A stretch of 64,000 nucleotides of DNA from Candidatus Sulfopaludibacter sp. SbA3 (GCA_945913285.1 CAMEDD010000003.1:1-64000), one strand, 5' to 3'. Shown: positions 1 to 8,441, counted from the first letter of the stretch. Numbers and translations are program-made. The notes: generated by a model from the letters alone, not told the origin.

Positions 1-925
1 GGGCGAAGTCCTCGCCGGCATGATGGCTCGAGCGGGTCAGAGGGCTCGCCGAGACCATCAGGAAGCCCTTGGCGCGCGCGATCTCCTCATATGATCTGAA
101 CTCGTCCGGCGTCACAAACCGGTCTATGGCCGCGTGCTTGCGCGTCGGCTGGAGATACTGGCCGATGGTGATGAAGTCGACACCGGCTGAGCGCATGTCG
201 TCCATCACCTGCATCACCTCTTCTCTGGTCTCACCCAGACCGACCATCAGGCCGGACTTCGTGAACTGCGAAGGGTCGCGGTCCTTCACCTTCTGCAGAA
301 GGCGGAGCGAATGGAAGTAGCGCGCCCCCGGACGGATCGAGAGGTAGAGGCGCGGCACCGTTTCGAGGTTGTGGTTGAACACATCTGGCTTTGCATCGAT
401 GACCCGGGTCTCCCAACCGTCCTTACGCAGGAAATCAGGCGTCAGGATCTCGATCGTCGCGCCGGGCGCGCACGCGCGGATCGACTGGATCGTGTGCACG
501 AAGTGCACCGCGCCGCCGTCTTCCAGGTCGTCGCGGTCCACCGATGTGATCACGACATGGCTGAGCCCCATCTCGGCGACGGCTTCGCCCACCCGGCGCG
601 GCTCGTCAGAATCTACCCCGGGTTTCGGCTTTCCGGTCGCAACGTTGCAAAACGAACAGGCGCGCGTGCACACGTCGCCGAGAATCATCATGGTGGCGTG
701 CTTCTTGTCCCAGCACTCACCGATATTCGGGCACCCGGCTTCCTCACAAACCGTCACCAGACCCTTCGATTTCACAATCGCCCGGGTCTCGGCATAGCCT
801 TGCGAGGTGGGCGCCTTGACGCGAATCCAATCCGGTTTTCGCATCAAGGGTGTATCCGGACGCCCCTGTTTCTCGGGGTGGCGCGGGCGGGGCGTGTTGG
901 ATTTCAGATCAATGAGGTTTGCCAT
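1..925 (-). CDS. lipA: Lipoyl synthase, C-terminus cut by window edge
   Basis: Radical-SAM enzyme that inserts two sulfur atoms into protein-bound octanoyl groups to make lipoyl cofactor for 2-oxoacid dehydrogenases in the cytosol. Translating the minus strand from the ATG at 925 gives 308 residues before the window ends. The two diagnostic cysteine sets are visible: Cys60, Cys65 and Cys71 in [12 protein letters not shown] (auxiliary cluster) and Cys86, Cys90 and Cys93 in CTRACSFC (SAM cluster). The last visible residues, [11 protein letters not shown], resemble the usual LipA C-terminus, so only about 10-20 residues should be missing. It is transcribed away from the acyl-ligase gene across a 152-base gap. 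The start follows GGTGG and matches the usual family length near 320. Confidence 0.96.
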   Translation of the reverse strand, partial: MANLIDLKSNTPRPRHPEKQGRPDTPLMRKPDWIRVKAPTSQGYAETRAIVKSKGLVTVCEEAGCPNIGECWDKKHATMMILGDVCTRACSFCNVATGKPKPGVDSDEPRRVGEAVAEMGLSHVVITSVDRDDLEDGGAVHFVHTIQSIRACAPGATIEILTPDFLRKDGWETRVIDAKPDVFNHNLETVPRLYLSIRPGARYFHSLRLLQKVKDRDPSQFTKSGLMVGLGETREEVMQVMDDMRSAGVDFITIGQYLQPTRKHAAIDRFVTPDEFRSYEEIARAKGFLMVSASPLTRSSHHAGEDFA

Positions 926-1013
926 TGCCACCAAAATGACGCCCAGCGAGCGATTCAGCAAGCGCCGCGTCGCGCAGGCTGCATATGCAGTCTTGCAATA
1001 ATCCTTGCTTCGA

Positions 1014-1028
1014 TGACGCTTAGTGTCA
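1014..1028. promoter_or_regulatory. Dyad between lipA and the acyl-ligase gene
   Basis: TGACGCT-T-AGTGTCA is a near-perfect inverted repeat (six of seven arm positions pair) in the divergent gap, 50 bases upstream of the acyl-ligase ATG. Its size and form suit a dimeric repressor. A similar palindrome, TGACGCCTGCGTCA, lies upstream of the P450 gene at 27716. No regulator can be named from the sequence. Confidence 0.35.
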
Positions 1029-1077
1029 GATTATTACACAAAACGAGACTGGGACGAAACAGGTCAGGGCCAACCCG

Positions 1078-2664
1078 ATGCAACACCCCCTCCAGCCGAT
1101 CGTGCCGGCGCCGCTGACCTATCAGCCCGAACGCACCCGGATCAATCTGTTCACGGCCCTGCGCCGCGCTGCGCGCGAGTTCGGGCAAGACAAAGCGATT
1201 CTCGTTGATGGCGATGAGCGCATCCTGACCTATAAAGAGATCATACGCGCGGCGTACGGCCTCGGCTCTGCCCTCAGAAAAGGCACCAAGCGCGGAGAAT
1301 CAGTTGGCGTCATGCTGCCCACAGGGGCGGGCGCCGTGATCGGGTTCTTTGCCCTCACCGCATACGGCCGCGTCCCGGCAATGCTGAATTTCACAGCCGG
1401 CTCGAAAAACCTCAAATCGGCCATGCGAGCGGCAAAGGTCAAACGCCTCATCACCGCGCACAAGTTCGTGGAGCTTGGTGGTCTGCAGGATCTGATCACC
1501 GAACTTTCGAAAGTGGCTGAGGTCATCTATCTGGACGACCTGCGTGAAAAGCTTAGCCTCGGGGACAAGCTGAGCGCGCTGGCCGGTCCGGCTGTGCCCA
1601 GCTTGATCGGTTCGCCGCTCCATCACAAGCAGCCCGGCGTCATCCTCTTCACCTCAGGCACGGAAGGCGAGCCCAAGGGCGTAGTGCTCAGCCACGAGAA
1701 CGTCATGACAAACGTGGAACAGGTCCGCGCGCATATCGGGCTTAGTCCGGACACGGACATTGTATTCAATCCGCTGCCCACCTTTCACTGTTTCGGATTG
1801 ACGGTTGGTGCGGTCCTGCCGCTCATCGGCGGAATCAAGGTGCTGTTCCACCCCTCGCCGTTGCAGCCAAAGGAGATCGTGCGGCGCATCCGCGAAAGCG
1901 GCGCGACCATCCTTCTGGCAACTGACACCTTTATCTCGCAATACGCCCGCACCGGCGCCGAGGGAGACCTCGACTCCATCCGCCTCGCCGTGTGCGGCGC
2001 CGAACGGGTGAAAGATGAAACGCGCGCCTATGTGCGCCGCAAGTTCAACATCGAAATCCTCGAAGGCTATGGCGCGACCGAAGCGTCACCGGTCGTCGCG
2101 GCAAATCAATGGGAAAACAACAGGCCCGGGACCGTTGGCCGTTTGCTGGCCTGCATGGAATCGAAGCTGGTTCCCGTCGAAGGCATGCCCGAGGGCGGGC
2201 GTTTGCATATCCGCGGTCCGAACATCATGATGGGGTACCTGCGCCCAACTAATCCGGGCGTCATCGAGCGCCTGTCGGATGGCTGGCACGACACGGGAGA
2301 TATCGTTGATATCGACGCCGATGGCTTCATTAAAATCCTCGGACGCGTGAAACGCTTCGCCAAGATCGGCGGTGAAATGGTGTCCCTCGCTGCCGTGGAA
2401 AATTGCGCGGCCGCCGTCTGGCCAGATCACATGCATGCCGCCGTGACCCTGCCGGACCCGAAGAAGGGCGAACAGGTCGTGCTGCTGAGCGAAGCCCCCG
2501 AAGCATCGCGCAGCCCGATCCTTGACTGGGCACAGACCAACGGCGTCCCGGAAATCTCCGTGCCGCGGCGCGTTTTCAAGGTCGGTCAAATTCCTGTGCT
2601 GGGCACCGGCAAGGTAGATTACAGCGCCGTGCGCAGCGAAGCCGAACGGCTGATGGCCGACTAG
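1078..2664 (+). CDS. AMP-forming acyl-CoA/acyl-ACP synthetase (Aas-like ligase domain)
   Basis: 528-residue adenylate-forming enzyme that activates a carboxylic acid, probably a fatty acid, with ATP and transfers it to CoA or ACP. The phosphate-binding loop FTSGTEGEPKG lies at residues 191-201, GYGATEAS is motif A5, and the C-terminus carries the hinge and the catalytic-lysine region (GTGK). The overall look resembles the ligase half of Aas (acyl-ACP synthetase) proteins, here without an acyltransferase or MFS domain. It converges on phaZ, and the two stop codons share one CTAG at 2661-2664. Beside a class II PHA synthase it could supply or recycle medium-chain acyl-CoA, but that role is inferred from position. 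CAGGG sits 8 bases before the ATG. Confidence 0.85.
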   Translation: MQHPLQPIVPAPLTYQPERTRINLFTALRRAAREFGQDKAILVDGDERILTYKEIIRAAYGLGSALRKGTKRGESVGVMLPTGAGAVIGFFALTAYGRVPAMLNFTAGSKNLKSAMRAAKVKRLITAHKFVELGGLQDLITELSKVAEVIYLDDLREKLSLGDKLSALAGPAVPSLIGSPLHHKQPGVILFTSGTEGEPKGVVLSHENVMTNVEQVRAHIGLSPDTDIVFNPLPTFHCFGLTVGAVLPLIGGIKVLFHPSPLQPKEIVRRIRESGATILLATDTFISQYARTGAEGDLDSIRLAVCGAERVKDETRAYVRRKFNIEILEGYGATEASPVVAANQWENNRPGTVGRLLACMESKLVPVEGMPEGGRLHIRGPNIMMGYLRPTNPGVIERLSDGWHDTGDIVDIDADGFIKILGRVKRFAKIGGEMVSLAAVENCAAAVWPDHMHAAVTLPDPKKGEQVVLLSEAPEASRSPILDWAQTNGVPEISVPRRVFKVGQIPVLGTGKVDYSAVRSEAERLMAD

Positions 2665-3491
2665 GCCGCCTTCGCGAGCGGCTCCTTCAGGAAGTCATTG
2701 ATCACGCCCGCCGTTTCGGCAGCGCGCGTTACCAGGAACAGGTGGCCGCCGCCTTCCACAACGTGCAGGCGCGCGTCGGGCAGTGCCCAGGTCAGGATCT
2801 GACCGTTCACGAGCGGGACGATGCTGTCCTTGTCACCCATCATCACCAGCGTCGGCATCTTGACGAAGCGGATGAATGGCAAGCTGGACCAGCCGGCAAA
2901 GGCGAGCAGCTGATAAAGATAGCCCTTCGGATCCGGCGGCAGCAGGTTTCCGATATGATTGTCCGCAGACGGATCGGCCATGTCGCCGTAGAGCGTCGCA
3001 AAGTTCTCACGCATGTATTCGGGATCAGTGTAGCGGCGCGTATCTACCATCTTGGACAACGATGCCGGCTGGCCCGGTATCATCGTCATGCCGGATGACG
3101 TGGCGCACAGGATCAGCTTGTTCACGCGGTTGCGGTACTGGAAGGCAAACTGCTGCGCGAGCGCGCCGCCCCAGGACACACCCATCACATCGACCGATTC
3201 AAAGCCAAGGCGATCGGCCAACTTGCGGGCCCAGCGGGCCGCCATCCAGTGCCGGTAGGGCCACTGCGTGACCGGGCTCAGGCCCACGCCGGGCACGTCG
3301 AACGTAAGGATCTCACGATCGGGGAACATGTCCCCCAGACCGAGGGTCAGCTCCAGGTTGGCACCGATGCCGTTGAAGAATACGAGCGGCAGCTCCCTGG
3401 CCGCGCCAGACACGGGCCAATAGGCCGTGCGCAGCATAACGCCGTCCAGATCCTGCATCGTCACTTCCGGCATACGGGTCGGTCTAGCCAT
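2661..3491 (-). CDS. phaZ: Intracellular poly(3-hydroxyalkanoate) depolymerase
   Basis: Alpha/beta-hydrolase of about 276 residues that releases 3-hydroxyacids from PHA granules. It follows Pseudomonas medium-chain PhaZ closely: FNGIGANLEL near residue 40, FDVPGVG near 66, the nucleophile elbow GVSWGGALAQQF with serine near 106, GDKDSIVPL carrying the acid, and a GGHLFL histidine near the end. No signal peptide is visible, which fits an intracellular enzyme. It starts 23 bases after phaC on the same strand, so a phaC-phaZ operon is likely, as in pseudomonads. A GTG three bases upstream (3494) and ATG at 3473 are alternative starts. Confidence 0.92.
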   Translation of the reverse strand: MARPTRMPEVTMQDLDGVMLRTAYWPVSGAARELPLVFFNGIGANLELTLGLGDMFPDREILTFDVPGVGLSPVTQWPYRHWMAARWARKLADRLGFESVDVMGVSWGGALAQQFAFQYRNRVNKLILCATSSGMTMIPGQPASLSKMVDTRRYTDPEYMRENFATLYGDMADPSADNHIGNLLPPDPKGYLYQLLAFAGWSSLPFIRFVKMPTLVMMGDKDSIVPLVNGQILTWALPDARLHVVEGGGHLFLVTRAAETAGVINDFLKEPLAKAA

Positions 3492-3514
3492 CACTCAGTG
3501 TCTTTCGTCTTTGT

Positions 3515-5203
3515 TCAGTCGTTGAATACGTAGCGGCCGGGCGCCGCATAAATGGGCGGGAAAGCGTCATTTCCAACCGTCTTCGGCGCAGGCTTCTGCG
3601 CCCCTGCCCGCTCTTTCAGCCAGCTGCCCCAGCGCGGCCACCAGGAACCGTTATGCTCTTCCGCGCCCGCCGCCCATTCATCCGGCGTCGGCTTGATCTG
3701 CGTGCTGCGGAAGTACTTCGCCTTCGGATTACCGGGAGGGTTGATCAAAGACTGCAAATGTCCGCTGGAGGAAAGCACGAACTCGACGTTCCTCGAGCCG
3801 AGCAGCGCCGGCGTCCGGTAACACGCTTTCCACGGCGTGATGTGGTCGGTGAGTCCCGCCACGACAAAGGCATCGGCCGTCACCTTACGCAGGTCGGCAA
3901 TATGCCCGGCGACTTCTACCGTACCCGGATGGTCGAAGGGCTGGTGCAGGGCAATGTCCAGATAGTCCGAATGCAGCTGAGCGGGCAGGTTCGTCGTATC
4001 GTTGTTCCAGAACAACACGTCATAGGGGGGCGGGTCTTCGCCCATCAGGTAGTTGTTGACGACGTAGTTCCAGATTAGATCGTTCGGACGCATCCAGGCA
4101 AAAATCCGGGCGAGGTCATCGCCCTTAAGAATGCCACGCGCCTTGGACATCTTGCGCGCAATCTCGAGACTGCCGTCCGAGACGATCTGCCCGACATCAC
4201 TGTCTTCCTTCTGCGGGTTCAGCACACATACCATGAAGGTCAGCGCGTTGATGCGCTTGTCTCCCGCGGCAGCCAGAAGGCTCGCAAATGTCGCCGTCGT
4301 AATGCCGCCCGAGCAGGCGCCGGAGACGTTGATCTTCGGAGACCTGGTGATTTTGCGGATGACTTCTGTCGCCTGTATCAGGCTGTCGATGTAAGCCGAA
4401 AGCCCCCAGCTGCGATGCTCCTTACGCGGATTGCGCCAGGAGATGACGAAGGTTTGCTGCTCCATCGCGAGGAGGAACTGAACCATCGACGTCATCGGCG
4501 TCAGGTCCATGGCGTAGAACTTGTTGATCTGTGGCGGGATGATCAGGATGGGTGTCTTGTAAACCCTCTCCGTCGTCGGGGCGTACTGGATCAGCTCCAG
4601 CATCTCGTTCTTCCAGACCACCGAGCCGTGCGAGACGGCGAGGTTCTCGCCCACTTTGAACGGGCGCTTGTCCACCTGCGACGGAAGCCCACCATTCTTG
4701 GTAAGGTCGTCGTACAGGTTCTTTATGCCCCTGAGCAGGGACAGGCCGCCGGAATCCACCACGCGTTTCGTCGCCGCCGGGTTTCCGATCAGCGTATTCG
4801 TCGGCGCCAGCGCGTCCGTGATCATGCCCATCACGAATTTCGCCCGGGCGTGCTCCAGCTCGCTCAACTTGATTTCGCTCACCCAGTCATGGAGGTGTTC
4901 CTGCGTTGCCAGGAAGGACTGCATGCCGCGCCGGTAGAATGGATTGTTCTCCCAGGCCGGATCCTTGAAGCGGCGATCCTTCTTGTCGGCCTCGCGCTTA
5001 GATTTCCTCATCAGGATCTGCGTATTCTCGGACACGATCTTGCGCGCGGCCCTGGCCGTGGTGACCGGGTTCGTCATGGACGAACGCAGCATCATCGTGA
5101 CGGCACCCAGCAATTCCTGCCGGTTAATGCCGCCCAGCAAGGGATTAAGGGCTGTGGTGCTTTGCGCCGCGTTTTGCGCAATCTCGTCTTTTGGTGTGCT
5201 CAT
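3515..5203 (-). CDS. phaC: Class II (medium-chain) PHA synthase
   Basis: Polymerises (R)-3-hydroxyacyl-CoA into polyester at the granule surface. From the ATG at 5203 it is 562 residues, the length of Pseudomonas PhaC1 (about 559). The ATG has a good Shine-Dalgarno (GGGAGGG) and an N-terminus that aligns with PhaC1. The lipase-like box is G-A-C-S-G with catalytic Cys297 (Cys296 in PhaC1), followed by the Asp in TDHITPW and the His in SSGHLQS. Long stretches such as APTNTL, PPQINKFY, WAWMRPNDLIWN-like and FWNNDT match class II enzymes rather than the class I enzymes more usual in alphaproteobacteria. It is divergent from phaD. An in-frame upstream ATG at 5239 lacks the ribosome-binding support. 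Confidence 0.95.
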   Translation of the reverse strand: MSTPKDEIAQNAAQSTTALNPLLGGINRQELLGAVTMMLRSSMTNPVTTARAARKIVSENTQILMRKSKREADKKDRRFKDPAWENNPFYRRGMQSFLATQEHLHDWVSEIKLSELEHARAKFVMGMITDALAPTNTLIGNPAATKRVVDSGGLSLLRGIKNLYDDLTKNGGLPSQVDKRPFKVGENLAVSHGSVVWKNEMLELIQYAPTTERVYKTPILIIPPQINKFYAMDLTPMTSMVQFLLAMEQQTFVISWRNPRKEHRSWGLSAYIDSLIQATEVIRKITRSPKINVSGACSGGITTATFASLLAAAGDKRINALTFMVCVLNPQKEDSDVGQIVSDGSLEIARKMSKARGILKGDDLARIFAWMRPNDLIWNYVVNNYLMGEDPPPYDVLFWNNDTTNLPAQLHSDYLDIALHQPFDHPGTVEVAGHIADLRKVTADAFVVAGLTDHITPWKACYRTPALLGSRNVEFVLSSSGHLQSLINPPGNPKAKYFRSTQIKPTPDEWAAGAEEHNGSWWPRWGSWLKERAGAQKPAPKTVGNDAFPPIYAAPGRYVFND

Positions 5204-5296
5204 TCTGCCCTCCCAAGCGGAGCCGGTCTCTCCTGGCAATGGTCCGCCAGACGTCGTCCTAAACCGGCTCTCTTGCCATCTCGCAAAAAGACCGTG

Positions 5297-5343
5297 GTAA
5301 ATTTACTCGTAAAATTCGTTTCACAGTCAGATTTAGCTGTCAA
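5297..5343 (-). promoter_or_regulatory. Candidate phaC promoter with overlapping PhaD operator
   Basis: In the 155-base phaC/phaD divergent gap the minus strand reads a perfect -35 TTGACA (5343-5338). Downstream of it lies a block of three alternating half-sites, GTAAA TTTAC TC GTAAA, at 5297-5313. These form a perfect 10-base palindrome (5297-5306) and a second inverted repeat (5302-5313). A TetR-type dimer bound here would cover the -10/start region of phaC. The -10 itself is poorly matched. The operator assignment is inference from layout and from the known PhaD role. Confidence 0.45.
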
Positions 5344-5358
5344 ACTGCCGAAGTGGCC

Positions 5359-5991
5359 ATGAAAACGCGCGACCGGATACTTGAAGTCAGCCTTCTTCTC
5401 TTCAACGAAGAGGGGGAAAGCGGGCTGTCGTCTGTCGATATCGCCAATGCGCTCGAGATCAGTCCGGGCAACCTTTACTACCATTTCAAGGGCAAGGACG
5501 CGATCATCCGCGCCCTCTACGACCGGTTTGACGAGGAACTGCGGGTGATCCTGCGCGGCTCCAAGGGCGGGGTCGCCTCCATCGAGGATAACTGGGTCTA
5601 TATCTACATCCTGCTCGAAGAGATCTACGACTTCCGCTTCTTCTACCGTGATATCGCCGGCCTTCTGGCGCGCTATCCTGATCTTGCCGTGCGGTTTCGC
5701 AGCCTCATCGCAGCCAAGCGAAACAACATCGCACAGATTATCGATGACCTGGAGCGGCCCGGACTGATCCGCGTGGACAAACGCCTGAAAAGTCCGTTGG
5801 CAGATCAGATCATCACCACGCTCACCTTCTGGCTTGCAGGCGATGCGCTCACCAAAGATGTCCATGACGGCCCTGCCCTCATCCACAAGACGGTTTTCCA
5901 GGTAATGTGCCTCATGGTGCCCTACACAGGCGAGGCTGCGCCGACAGTCCTCGGGCGGATGATCCGGCATTTCGAGGAAGCAAAGCAATAG
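5359..5991 (+). CDS. phaD: TetR-family regulator of PHA genes
   Basis: 210-residue TetR/AcrR protein. The N-terminal MKTRDRILE and the helix-turn-helix core ISPGNLYYHFKGK (about residues 31-43) are nearly identical to Pseudomonas PhaD. In Pseudomonas, PhaD activates the pha operons in response to an acyl-CoA-like ligand. The gene is divergent from phaC and convergent with the phasin, with a strong hairpin at the 3' end. The ATG at 5359 is preferred because it yields the family N-terminus; a GTG two codons upstream (5353) is possible. Whether it activates or represses here cannot be read from the sequence, though the dyads in the gap overlap the phaC promoter side. Confidence 0.88.
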   Translation: MKTRDRILEVSLLLFNEEGESGLSSVDIANALEISPGNLYYHFKGKDAIIRALYDRFDEELRVILRGSKGGVASIEDNWVYIYILLEEIYDFRFFYRDIAGLLARYPDLAVRFRSLIAAKRNNIAQIIDDLERPGLIRVDKRLKSPLADQIITTLTFWLAGDALTKDVHDGPALIHKTVFQVMCLMVPYTGEAAPTVLGRMIRHFEEAKQ

Positions 5992-6014
5992 GGCGCGAGA
6001 CGATCGCGCCCTAT
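5988..6014. terminator. Bidirectional hairpin between phaD and phasin
   Basis: A perfect 11-base inverted repeat, ATAGGGCGCGA and TCGCGCCCTAT, flanks a GACGA loop and begins at the phaD stop codon. It ends nine bases before the phasin stop on the other strand. The stem is GC-rich. The tails are only weakly T-rich (CGACTTTATC on plus, TGCTTTGC on minus), so it may stop transcription with help or protect 3' ends. Confidence 0.65.
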
Positions 6015-6022
6015 CGACTTTA

Positions 6023-6835
6023 TCAGACGGCGGCCTTCGCCAGTTTCGACCAGGCTGCCTTGGCAACGCGCCCGCGCCCGGTCACTCTGGCGTCCAATGC
6101 TTCAAGCTCGGCTTTCTTCAGCGCAGCAAGCTGCGAAAATCGCGTCAGGCCTTGAGCGTTGAGCTTCTTGGCAAGCGCCGGACCGATGCCCGGAACTTGC
6201 GTCAGGTCGTCGGCTCCTTCGGACGCGGCGAACGCGGCCTTCACGGCTTTTGTCGTTTTGCGGGCGGCCTTCTTGGCGGTTTTCGCGACTTCCGAACCGG
6301 TTTCGCCGGCAACGGCTTCGATCTCTGCGGAGAGACGCGCGATCCGCGATTTCAGGTCTGCATCCGCAACTTTTGCACGGGCTTTCGACGTAACCGAGGC
6401 CACTTCATCTTCCAGCTTGTCGATCTGGCGGGCGAAGGTTTCGCGCACCGAGCCGAGGCCTTTAACCCCAACCAGACCGCGCATCCGCTCGAGGCGGGCC
6501 TCGAACTGGTCACGGGCCTGCGCCTGCAGATCACGGACCTGCTCGATGGTCTTCGAGACCTGCTTGGAAGCGCCCGCAACACGCTCATTGCCAGCAAGGC
6601 GCGAGCGCACGTCGCTCTCGATCTCAGCGCCGCGTTTCACGAGGTCTTCGAAAATATCGGCCGATTGCTTGTTCAGCACATTGGCGCCGGCAAGAGCGGT
6701 ATCATAGGCTTTGCCGTAGGCGCCGACGCCTGCAAGCCAGATCTTGTGGGCGGTTTCAGCCGATTGGGCTTCGACTTGCTGGCCGACCGCTGCAGCTTTG
6801 GCACGCGTTTTGGATTTCACCGGTTTCTTCGCCAT
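6023..6835 (-). CDS. PhaF/PhaI-type phasin fused to a helix-hairpin-helix domain
   Basis: 270 residues from the ATG at 6835 (GGAG upstream). Residues about 20-75 carry the granule-binding phasin signature, including KIWLAGVGAY and FEDLVKRGAEIE, as in Pseudomonas PhaI/PhaF. Residues 85-180 are heptad-rich and probably coiled coil. A lysine/alanine-rich stretch (about 184-201) recalls the histone-like tail of PhaF. Residues 210-268 form a helix-hairpin-helix-like domain (VPGIGPALAKKL). Known PhaF coats granules and binds DNA through AAKP repeats to share granules at division; an HhH domain could serve the same end here. That function is inference. It is convergent with phaD and divergent from the hydrolase at 6982. 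Confidence 0.88.
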   Translation of the reverse strand: MAKKPVKSKTRAKAAAVGQQVEAQSAETAHKIWLAGVGAYGKAYDTALAGANVLNKQSADIFEDLVKRGAEIESDVRSRLAGNERVAGASKQVSKTIEQVRDLQAQARDQFEARLERMRGLVGVKGLGSVRETFARQIDKLEDEVASVTSKARAKVADADLKSRIARLSAEIEAVAGETGSEVAKTAKKAARKTTKAVKAAFAASEGADDLTQVPGIGPALAKKLNAQGLTRFSQLAALKKAELEALDARVTGRGRVAKAAWSKLAKAAV

Positions 6836-6981
6836 GGGAGGCTCCTTTTCCAGGTAAGCTGAGTTGATGGCGCCCGGTTTAGGGAAAAAGTCTAGAAAGC
6901 GCATACTAATCGCGGTTGGCCTTGAACTGCGGGTGCTTTGCGCTCTATCGACACCGAAAGAACGCATCAGAGGAGCAGATT

Positions 6982-7683
6982 ATGAGCGCAGTGGATTATC
7001 AGATCGACGGCCAGACCTATGAAGGCTGGTTCGTTAAGCCTGCCGGTTCGTCAAGCCTGCCGGTCGTGGTCATTGCACATGCCTGGGGCGGCCTCAGCGC
7101 AAACGAAAAACAGAAGGCGCAGATCGTTGCAGACGAATTCGGTTACGCCGCTTTCGCGATTGACGTTTACGGCAAAGGCAAACGCGGCACGACGCAGGCC
7201 GAAAATGAAGGCCTGATGTACCCGCTCGTCGGCAACCGTGCCGAATTGCAGAAGCGCCTTGCCGGGGGACTTGCCGCCGCCAAAGCCCAGCCCGGCGTCG
7301 ACGCCTCGAAAACCGCAGCGATCGGCTTCTGCTTTGGCGGTCTTTGCGTCCTGGACATGGCGCGCGCCGGCCAAGACGTGCTCGGCGTTGCCTCCTTCCA
7401 CGGACTTTTCCGCCCGGCCGAAAACATCCCCGCGCCGAAGATCAAAGCCAAGGTGTTGATCGAACATGGCTGGAACGACCCGATGGCGAAACCGGACGAT
7501 GTGCTCGCCATCGCCAGGGAGTTTGCAGGCGCCGACTGGCAATTGCACGCACACGGAAAGGCTGTGCATTCGTTCACCACGCTCGAAGCGAACGCTCCGG
7601 AAGCCGGATCGGCGTATGATGCCGACGCAGACCGACGCAGCTTTGCTTATCTGAAGACGTTCCTCGCCGAACTGCTTGGCTGA
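6982..7683 (+). CDS. Dienelactone hydrolase family protein
   Basis: 233-residue alpha/beta-hydrolase with a cysteine nucleophile, the family that opens dienelactones in chloroaromatic breakdown but also includes general esterases. The triad is visible as Cys117 in GFCFGG, Asp166 in HGWNDP and His196 in AVHSF. The ATG at 6982 has AGGAG six bases upstream; an in-frame upstream start at 6916 has no such support and would overlap the phasin promoter region. No aromatic-degradation genes flank it, so the true substrate is unknown. Confidence 0.85.
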   Translation: MSAVDYQIDGQTYEGWFVKPAGSSSLPVVVIAHAWGGLSANEKQKAQIVADEFGYAAFAIDVYGKGKRGTTQAENEGLMYPLVGNRAELQKRLAGGLAAAKAQPGVDASKTAAIGFCFGGLCVLDMARAGQDVLGVASFHGLFRPAENIPAPKIKAKVLIEHGWNDPMAKPDDVLAIAREFAGADWQLHAHGKAVHSFTTLEANAPEAGSAYDADADRRSFAYLKTFLAELLG

Positions 7684-7717
7684 TCAAACGCTGCCGGGGG
7701 CCGGCCGGGGGCCTGCG

Positions 7718-8404
7718 TCAGTCCTCGCGCAGCGCATAGCCGGCCGAACGCACGGTACGGATGGGATCATCGCCGCCCGCATTGCGCAGCGCCTTGCGCA
7801 GGCGCCCGACATGTACGTCCACCGTGCGGGCCTCGACATACACATCCGAGCCCCAGACCGTATCGAGCAGCTGCTCGCGGGAAAACACCCGGCCAGGATG
7901 CTGCATGAAGTAATCCAGCAGACGAAACTCCGTCGGACCAAGATGGATGTCATCGCTCTGACGCGTCACGCGGTGGGCCACCCGGTCGATCTCGATATCG
8001 CCAACGGTGATGCGATCTTCCTTCAATCCAGGACGAATGCGGCGTAGCACTGCGCGCACGCGCGCCATCAGCTCGGTCGTCGAGAACGGCTTGGTCACGT
8101 AATCGTCCGCGCCCGTATCGAGGCCGCGGATCCGGTCGCTTTCCTCTCCCCGCGCTGTCAGCATGATGATCGGCAGGTTGGGGTTTGCCCCGCCTGTGCG
8201 AACCCGGCGGCAGATCTCGATGCCGCTGACTTTCGGCAACATCCAGTCCAGCAGCAGCAGGTCCGGCGTGCGCTCGTCGATCATCATCAGCGTTTCTTCG
8301 CCGTCCATCGCCACGCCGACATCGTAGTCTTCCTTGCGCAGATTATAGAGCAGGAGTTCGGATACGGCTTTCTCGTCTTCTGCGATCAGCACATAAGGCT
8401 TCAT
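7718..8404 (-). CDS. phoB: Phosphate regulon response regulator
   Basis: 228-residue OmpR/PhoB-type transcription factor. The receiver domain (1-120) has the acidic pocket AEDE at 8-11, phospho-acceptor Asp53 in LLLDWMLP, and the KPF lysine. The winged-helix DNA-binding domain (130-228) ends in RTVRSAGYAL, typical of PhoB. It is the last gene of pstC-pstA-pstB-phoU-phoB on the minus strand. The kinase PhoR, often at the head of this cluster in Caulobacter relatives, is not in the window. Confidence 0.95.
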   Translation of the reverse strand: MKPYVLIAEDEKAVSELLLYNLRKEDYDVGVAMDGEETLMMIDERTPDLLLLDWMLPKVSGIEICRRVRTGGANPNLPIIMLTARGEESDRIRGLDTGADDYVTKPFSTTELMARVRAVLRRIRPGLKEDRITVGDIEIDRVAHRVTRQSDDIHLGPTEFRLLDYFMQHPGRVFSREQLLDTVWGSDVYVEARTVDVHVGRLRKALRNAGGDDPIRTVRSAGYALRED

Positions 8405-8441
8405 GTCTTCGGCTCCATTGATCCCAGTGGCCCTTCAGGCC

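Noticed and set aside
4415-5362. 315-codon plus-strand frame opposite phaC
   Set aside because: Shadow of phaC, and it would overlap the phaC/phaD promoter region.
7691-7711. GGGGGCC-rich repeat after the dienelactone hydrolase
   Set aside because: It is a direct repeat (CCGGGGGCC twice), not a clean hairpin, so I did not call a terminator.
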